A stretch of 11,455 nucleotides of DNA from assembly GCA_013003335.1 (NCBI GenBank), contig JABDJT010000232.1, forward strand, positions 1-11,455, written 5' to 3'. The stretch comes from Verrucomicrobiales bacterium (lineage in GTDB: Bacteria > Verrucomicrobiota > Verrucomicrobiia > Verrucomicrobiales > DEV007). Positions within the stretch are counted from its first letter, which is position 1; every line of letters begins with the position of its first letter. Shown piece after piece: positions 6,784 to 11,455 of the stretch. The position numbers and the translations under genes are program-made. Below the pieces are notes generated by a model. The model was given only the letters and a program-made list of their open reading frames with translations. It did no database searches and was not told where the DNA came from.

Positions 6784-8160
6784 TCAACCGACCAGCTCCC
6801 GAATCGGCTTGATCCCGGAGTCGACCAAATAGTGCGGCCGGCCTGTCGCGTCTGTCACCGTGGCCTGGTTCAGGTCGATCCCGATGTTGTGATACAACGT
6901 CGCGAACACTTCCTGGAACTGCACCGGTCGCGAATCGACTTCGCCGCCGATTTTGTCTGTCGACCCGATCACCTGGCCGGTATTCATGCCGCCGCCGGCC
7001 AGCAGGGCAAACGTCACCCGTGGCCAGTGATCCCGGCTGTTGTTCTTGTTAATCTTCGGCGTCCGCCCAAATTCACCCCAAACCACGACCGACACATCTT
7101 GATCCAAACCGCGCTCGTGAAGATCGGTGATCAAAGCCGAAAGCCCCTGATCGAGCTGCGGCATTTCCTGGCGGGAGCGAGGGAAATTCAAGCCGTCACC
7201 GCCATGCCAGTCCCAGCGGCTGTAATTCAACGAAACAACCCGGGCACCGGCTTCGACGAGACGCCGCGCGACCAGGAAATTGTGAATCATCCGCGGCGCG
7301 CCATCCCGCTGGTATTTCGCGTCATTTTTCCCGTAACGCTCCAGCGTTTTCGGATCCTCTTTCGAAAGATCGAGCGCGTCGGTCAAACCCGAGCCGGACA
7401 GGATTCCGATCGCCTGCTGATTGAATGAATCGATCCCGTTCATCTCGCCAGTGAGGTCCGCTTCCCTCCGAAACCGGTCCACCGAGCGCAGCAAATTTTT
7501 CCGATCGTGAAGCCGCTCCAGCGTGAAATCCTTCAGCGTCATGTTCGTCGCACCCGCGTTCGGATCTTTCCCGACCAGCGGCATAGGGCTGTGAGCCGCC
7601 CCGATAAATCCGCCGGTACCCGGTTCGCCCCAGGTCCGGTTTCCGGTCGGATACATCATCGAAAGATTCGGCGGGATGCCCGGATTTGAGCCCTGCAATT
7701 TCGAGACCCACGCGCCGAACGCCGGCCAGCCTCCCGGCGGTGCCGTTCCCGCGTCGCGGACTTTCCGACCCGTCATGCACTGGTAGCAATCGTGACGCCC
7801 CTCCGAATCATGAATCGACCGGATGATCGCAAACTTGTCCGCCATCTTCGCCAGCCTGGGAAACATCTCGCAAACCTGCATACCCGGCACATTTGTTCCG
7901 ATCGGTCGGAACTCCCCGCGAACTTCTGCCGGCGCATCGGGTTTCAGATCAAAAAAATCGAGGTGAGACGGCCCACCCGGAAGATAAATATTGATGATCG
8001 CCTTGTTCGAACTGCCCGTTTTTGCTTTCGCCTCCAGCGCCAGCAACTGACTCAAACTCAGCCCTCCTGCAGCCATTCCGCCCACTCGTAAAAAACCCCG
8101 TCGGGAAAGCTGATCACAGTGCGTCGGTCGCGGGTCCGGTTGTCCGATTAAGTCCAGCAT
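6784..8160 (-). CDS. DUF1501 family Tat-exported protein (paralogue 1)
   Basis: A 458-residue member of DUF1501 (PF07394), a family very abundant in Planctomycetota and Verrucomicrobiota whose biochemical role is unknown; the family has been related to the alkaline-phosphatase/sulfatase fold. The N-terminus has a clear Tat motif SRRGFLRVGG (19-28) followed by a hydrophobic stretch to LLALEAKA (39-46). Conserved blocks are GGPSHLDFFDLKPDAP (62-77), GRHDCYQCMTGR (121-132), LDLSKEDP (263-270), WDWHGG (316-321), VVVWGEFGRTPKI (358-370) and DHWPRV (377-382), rich in the D/H residues that could bind metal. ATG 8160 is chosen because it precedes the Tat motif by a usual distance. It is divergent from a paralogue across 185 bases and lies upstream of the serine hydrolase gene. 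The expected DUF1549/DUF1553 partner is not in the window. Confidence 0.93.
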   Translation of the reverse strand: MLDLIGQPDPRPTHCDQLSRRGFLRVGGMAAGGLSLSQLLALEAKAKTGSSNKAIINIYLPGGPSHLDFFDLKPDAPAEVRGEFRPIGTNVPGMQVCEMFPRLAKMADKFAIIRSIHDSEGRHDCYQCMTGRKVRDAGTAPPGGWPAFGAWVSKLQGSNPGIPPNLSMMYPTGNRTWGEPGTGGFIGAAHSPMPLVGKDPNAGATNMTLKDFTLERLHDRKNLLRSVDRFRREADLTGEMNGIDSFNQQAIGILSGSGLTDALDLSKEDPKTLERYGKNDAKYQRDGAPRMIHNFLVARRLVEAGARVVSLNYSRWDWHGGDGLNFPRSRQEMPQLDQGLSALITDLHERGLDQDVSVVVWGEFGRTPKINKNNSRDHWPRVTFALLAGGGMNTGQVIGSTDKIGGEVDSRPVQFQEVFATLYHNIGIDLNQATVTDATGRPHYLVDSGIKPIRELVG

Positions 8161-8345
8161 CGTTCGTCAGTAAGGTTGGCAAAGCATAGTATTCCAACCG
8201 GTTCAGAACAAAGAAAAAAGAGGGCGCAATTCTGCCGGAGTAGAAAGGCGAACCAAAAAGGTTCCGTCGTTTTCGCCGAAGATCACGTGAACCCGCTTGC
8301 CCGAAACGTTGCGAAGCGGTTTTCGTGGGGCAGATTTCCGACACG
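8161..8345. other. Divergent promoter region between the two DUF1501 genes
   Basis: This gap should carry promoters for both DUF1501 genes. It contains an inverted repeat ggttgg (8174-8179) / ccaacc (8194-8199) with a 14-base spacer, which could be an operator. It also has two alternative small stems: gaacc (8250-8254) with ggttc (8260-8264), and ggcgaa (8247-8252) with ttcgcc (8272-8277). These overlap and exclude each other. No small gene is evident. Confidence 0.5.
8183..8211 (-). promoter_or_regulatory. Weak sigma-70-like promoter candidate for DUF1501 paralogue 1
   Basis: On the minus strand TTGTTC (8211-8206) and TATGCT (8188-8183) are separated by 17 bases and would start transcription close to 8176, about 15 bases before the ATG. 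Only three and four positions match the consensus boxes, and the ggttgg/ccaacc inverted repeat overlaps the spacer and the start region. The call rests on spacing and position only. Confidence 0.25.
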
Positions 8346-9737
8346 ATGCTCAAGATCTTCGCCCCCCGTGAAAGCCGCTCCCGTACTCGCGCTCAATTTT
8401 GTGATGGCATTAATCGGCGAAATTTCCTGAAAGTGGGAGGACTCGGCACTGCTGCCTCAGGACTTGGACTTTCGCTCCCGAATCTGCTTTCGCTCGAAGC
8501 GCAGGCCGGCATCGGTTCGTCTCACAAATCCGTCATTTTGATTTATCTCGTCGGCGGCCCGCCGCATCAGGACATGTTCGATTTGAAACCGGATGCGCCG
8601 TCAGACTACGCGGGGCCGCATCGACCGATCGGCACGAATGTTGACGGGATCGAGATCTGCGAAAAGTTCCCGATGATGGCAGAGCGGATGGACAGGTTTG
8701 CGATTATCCGGTCGCTCGTCGGAGCCCAGGGCGGGCATGATGCCTTTCAATGTTACACCGGTCGGAAACCGCAGGATGCGCCCGCACCGCAGGGCGGTTT
8801 TGCTCCGTTTGGAAGTGTGGTTGGCGCGTTGCAGGGGCCCGTTCACAAGCAGGCACCGCCGTTTGTGAGCATGTGTTATGATTGCACCCATGGTCCTTAC
8901 AATGAGCCGGGGCCGGGAATGTTGGGTGTAAAACAGGCCTCGTTTCGACCCATGGGTCCGACCCGATCCGACATGGCACTGGAGGGAATCACGCTCGACC
9001 GCCTGCAGGATCGAACCCGACTTTTGAAAAGCGTCGATCATTTCCGCCGCGAATCCGACGGCAGCGGACAGATGGAAGGGCTCGACACGTTTAACCGGCA
9101 GGCGATGGGAATTTTGACGTCGTCCAAGCTCGGTGACGCACTCGATTTATCGAAGGAAGATCCCAAAGTTGTCGAACGTTACGGAACGGGAGACGAAGTG
9201 AAACGGATCGATGGAAACGGCGCGCCGCGTGTTCCTCAAAGCTTTCTGGCCGCCCGCCGACTCGTCGAAGCCGGGGCGCGGGTCGTTACGGTCAACTACA
9301 GCAAATGGGATTGGCACGGCGGAAAAGGGAACGAGATTTTCAAACGGGAGAACGAGGATTTCCCAATTTTCGACAAAGCCATCACAGCCTTGGTCGATGA
9401 TCTTCACGACCGCGGCATGGACAAGGACACCACCGTTCTGGTTTGGGGAGAATTTGGCCGTACCCCGAAAATCAGCGCGAAAGTGGGCCGCGATCACTGG
9501 CCACGTGTTGCGATGGCGTTGATGGCTGGCGGCGGCATGAAAACCGGGCAGGTAATCGGCGCGACAGATCGTCTTGGCGGAGAAGCGGTCGATCGACCCG
9601 TCACATTCCCGGAAGTTTTCGCGACGCTGTATCACAATCTCGGCATCGACGTGACGAACACAACCGTGAACGATATGCAGGGTCGGCCTCAATATCTCGT
9701 CGACGGAAACGCGAAGCCAATTGCTGAGCTGATTTGA
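8346..9737 (+). CDS. DUF1501 family Tat-exported protein (paralogue 2)
   Basis: A 463-residue DUF1501 (PF07394) protein, paralogous to the divergent gene at 6784-8160. The Tat motif is INRRNFLKVGG (22-32) with a hydrophobic stretch to LLSLEAQA (47-54). The same blocks recur: GGPPHQDMFDLKPDAP (70-85), GGHDAFQCYTGR (129-140), LDLSKEDP (266-273), WDWHGG (321-326), VLVWGEFGRTPKI (364-376) and DHWPRV (383-388). In one 81-residue block near the N-terminus I count 48 identities to the paralogue by hand alignment. The region around residues 174-203 (SMCYDCTHGPYNEPGPG onward) differs most. ATG 8346 gives the usual family beginning; a GTG at 8325 would add seven residues and is less likely. The biochemical function is unknown. 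The gene ends inside the left part of repeat copy B, 78 bases before the esterase-lactonase fusion. Confidence 0.93.
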   Translation: MLKIFAPRESRSRTRAQFCDGINRRNFLKVGGLGTAASGLGLSLPNLLSLEAQAGIGSSHKSVILIYLVGGPPHQDMFDLKPDAPSDYAGPHRPIGTNVDGIEICEKFPMMAERMDRFAIIRSLVGAQGGHDAFQCYTGRKPQDAPAPQGGFAPFGSVVGALQGPVHKQAPPFVSMCYDCTHGPYNEPGPGMLGVKQASFRPMGPTRSDMALEGITLDRLQDRTRLLKSVDHFRRESDGSGQMEGLDTFNRQAMGILTSSKLGDALDLSKEDPKVVERYGTGDEVKRIDGNGAPRVPQSFLAARRLVEAGARVVTVNYSKWDWHGGKGNEIFKRENEDFPIFDKAITALVDDLHDRGMDKDTTVLVWGEFGRTPKISAKVGRDHWPRVAMALMAGGGMKTGQVIGATDRLGGEAVDRPVTFPEVFATLYHNLGIDVTNTTVNDMQGRPQYLVDGNAKPIAELI

Positions 9738-9777
9738 TCGAACAGGGCCTGTTTGGAGAACCAACAGGGTTCGTTCG
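9730..9777. repeat. Repeat copy B, related to the palindrome at 1033-1075
   Basis: Bases 9730-9761 match 1028-1059 at 28 of 32 positions in the same orientation; the core gaacagggcctgtttggaga (9740-9759) has two differences from copy A. The right half, gaaccaacagggt (9758-9770), matches the right half of copy A in the opposite orientation, so the second unit is flipped: copy A is an inverted pair and copy B a direct pair of the aacaggg unit. The first few bases overlap the end of the DUF1501 gene. A dispersed, REP-like family is the simplest reading. Confidence 0.75.
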
Positions 9778-9783
9778 TTTTTT
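9739..9783 (+). terminator. Possible intrinsic terminator formed by repeat copy B
   Basis: On the plus strand cgaac (9739-9743) can pair with gttcg (9769-9773), and cctgtt (9748-9753) with aacagg (9763-9768). This leaves a four-base bulge on one side and a nine-base loop. A run of six T (9778-9783) follows four bases after the stem. The position just after the DUF1501 stop fits a terminator, but the bulge and the offset T-run weaken it. If it works, the esterase-lactonase gene must have its own promoter. Confidence 0.4.
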
Positions 9784-9815
9784 GCCTTTGGCGCGATCTG
9801 CGCTTTGCTCTTCGA

Positions 9816-11455
9816 ATGATTCGCCTTCTATGTTTTTTCCTGCTCGCTGCTTCATTCGAAGCCTTCGGGCAAAAACCTGCCGAGCCGGAATACCCTGCCG
9901 ATCCCGATTCTCAGAAGCAAGACGGCGTTCCCGCAGGAAAAATCACAGAGCACAAATTCGCGGACTCGAAAATTTTCCCGGGCACGACTCGCGATTTTTT
10001 TGTCTACACGCCGGCGCAATACGATCCGGAAAAACCGGCGGCGCTGATGGTTTTTCAGGATGGACGCTCTTATTTGAAAAACGTCCCGACGGTGTTCGAC
10101 AACCTGATTCACAAAAAGGAAATGCCAGTCACGATTGGCGTTTTCATCAACCCCGGCGTCGTTCCGGAGACGAGTGAAAACGTGCTCGCCCGTTACAACC
10201 GCTCGTTCGAATACGATGCGGCGGATGGCCGCTACGCGCAGTTTTTGCTGGAGGAAATTTTGCCCGCGGCGTTGAAAGATCTGAACGTGACTGACGACCC
10301 GAATCTGCGGGCGATTTGCGGATCCAGCTCGGGCGGGATCGCCGCGTTCATGGCGGCGTGGGAGCGCCCGGATTCATTTCGGCGGGTTTTCACGACCGTG
10401 GGAACGTATGTCGGATTGCGTGGCGGAAACGAGCTGCCGGTTCTGGTGCGAAAGTATGAGCCAAAGCCGCTCCGCATTTTTCTGCAGGACGGAAAAAACG
10501 ACAACGATCTGTATTGCGGCAGCTGGTGGGTGGCGAATCAGGACATGCTCGCTTCGCTGAAATGGGCGGGCTATGAGGTGAATCACGAGTGGGGCGAGGG
10601 CGGTCACAATCGCAAACACGGCAACGCGATTTTTCCGAAGGCGATGCGCTGGCTGTGGAAAGACTGGGCGACGAAGCCGGAAATCACGACGCATTCTGAA
10701 AATTCGAAACGGGACCGGCTCAACTTTTTTGAGCCGGAAGAAGACTGGCAACTCGTCAGCTTTCGGCATGGATTTACCGAAGGTCCGGCCGTGAATCGCG
10801 AAGGCTGGCTCTATTTCAGCGATCTGGAACAGAGTAAAATCTGGAAAGTCAGCCCGCCGGGAAAAGTCAGCTTGTTTGCAGAAAACACTGGTCACACGAA
10901 TGGCCTCGCCTTCGCGCCCGATGGCAAAACGCTCTACGGCTGCCGTCGCGAACCGGGCGGACTCGTCGCGTGGGACACGGAGACCGGCGAAATGACGGTC
11001 CTGGCGAAAAATGTGAAGCCAAACGACGTCGTCGCCGCGCATGACGGCACGGTTTATTTTTCCGAACCCCGCTCGAAAAAAATCTGGATGATCCCCTCCG
11101 GAGGCGGCGAAGCCAAAGTCGCGGGCGAAGGTTATTCCGGAGTGAACGGGGTCATTTTAAGCACGGATCAATCGCTCGTTTTTGCGGCGGATTACGGAGG
11201 TCGATTTGTCTGGTCCGGCCAGCGAAATCCGGACGGTACGCTCGATTTTATCCAGCCCTATTTTCATCTACACCTCCCACCGGCGTCTGTTGATGTGAAA
11301 AGCCATGCCGATGGCATGTGCGTCAGCGAAGCCGGTTGGTTGCTCGTCGCGACGCAAATGGGAATTCAAATTTGCGACATGCCGGGCCGGGTGCATCTCA
11401 TCGTTCCGCCCCCCATCGGCGAGCGATTCCCATCGAATGTGGTTTTGTCAGGAAA
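9816..11455 (+). CDS. Exported esterase (Fes/EsteraseD-like) fused to SMP-30/gluconolactonase domain, 3' truncated
   Basis: An open frame of 546 visible residues running off the right edge. A Sec-like signal is present (MIRLLCFFLLAASFEAFG, 1-18). Residues 45-285 form an alpha/beta-hydrolase of the enterochelin-esterase-like group (PF00756). The nucleophile elbow is GSSSGG (169-174, likely S171), the acid probably D229 in QDGKNDND (224-231), and the His H264 in GGHNRKHG (262-269). After a linker, residues 312-546 match SMP-30/gluconolactonase (PF08450), a calcium-dependent beta-propeller lactonase. Candidate metal or substrate residues are E322 in FTEGP, N362 in TNGLAF, N403 in PND and D499 in HADGM. 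Typical SMP-30 domains are about 270-300 residues, so some 30-60 residues are missing. A carbohydrate ester/lactone substrate is an inference. ATG 9816 starts the signal peptide. The gene follows DUF1501 paralogue 2 by 78 bases containing repeat copy B. Confidence 0.9.
   Translation, partial: MIRLLCFFLLAASFEAFGQKPAEPEYPADPDSQKQDGVPAGKITEHKFADSKIFPGTTRDFFVYTPAQYDPEKPAALMVFQDGRSYLKNVPTVFDNLIHKKEMPVTIGVFINPGVVPETSENVLARYNRSFEYDAADGRYAQFLLEEILPAALKDLNVTDDPNLRAICGSSSGGIAAFMAAWERPDSFRRVFTTVGTYVGLRGGNELPVLVRKYEPKPLRIFLQDGKNDNDLYCGSWWVANQDMLASLKWAGYEVNHEWGEGGHNRKHGNAIFPKAMRWLWKDWATKPEITTHSENSKRDRLNFFEPEEDWQLVSFRHGFTEGPAVNREGWLYFSDLEQSKIWKVSPPGKVSLFAENTGHTNGLAFAPDGKTLYGCRREPGGLVAWDTETGEMTVLAKNVKPNDVVAAHDGTVYFSEPRSKKIWMIPSGGGEAKVAGEGYSGVNGVILSTDQSLVFAADYGGRFVWSGQRNPDGTLDFIQPYFHLHLPPASVDVKSHADGMCVSEAGWLLVATQMGIQICDMPGRVHLIVPPPIGERFPSNVVLSG

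Noticed and set aside
8325..8345. GTG at 8325 as the start of DUF1501 paralogue 2
   Set aside because: The ATG at 8346 gives the usual family N-terminus at a normal distance before the Tat motif, and neither codon has a Shine-Dalgarno to favour the longer form.

Overview
The window looks like chromosomal DNA of a free-living Verrucomicrobiota or Planctomycetota bacterium. The evidence is two DUF1501 proteins with twin-arginine signals, a NupG-like nucleoside/H+ symporter of the kind common in those phyla, an esterase fused to an SMP-30/gluconolactonase domain, and moderately high GC. This placement is an inference from gene content; there is no rRNA or other marker. No tRNA, rRNA, CRISPR array, transposase or phage gene was seen.

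Layout. At the left edge an M16 zinc metallopeptidase is read leftward from 932 and runs off the window. A 189-base divergent gap holds a near-perfect 43-base palindrome (copy A of a repeat). An Uup-type ABC-F ATPase is read rightward (1122-3029) and ends 19 bases from a convergent gene. The next five genes are all on the minus strand. In transcription order they are a DUF1501 protein (8160-6784), a beta-lactamase-family serine hydrolase (6693-5587), a nucleoside-symporter-family MFS permease (5568-4291), a multi-pass membrane protein of unknown function (4272-3550) and a small TPR protein (3537-3049). The last four are separated by only 12-18 bases and are probably one transcript; a 90-base gap separates them from the DUF1501 gene. 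A 185-base divergent gap then leads to a second, paralogous DUF1501 gene read rightward (8346-9737). It is followed by copy B of the repeat and by a secreted esterase plus SMP-30/lactonase fusion (from 9816) that is cut by the right edge.

How the parts may work together. Much of the window encodes exported or membrane proteins. The serine hydrolase and both DUF1501 proteins have RRxFL-type Tat motifs, and the M16 peptidase and the fusion have ordinary Sec-like signals. A reasonable but unproven reading is a periplasmic or secreted ester/lactone-processing set next to a nucleoside-type permease. The usual genomic partners of DUF1501 (DUF1549/DUF1553 cytochrome-type proteins) are absent from the window. 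The most notable non-coding signals are the two related palindromic repeats and the general lack of Shine-Dalgarno sequences upstream of the starts.
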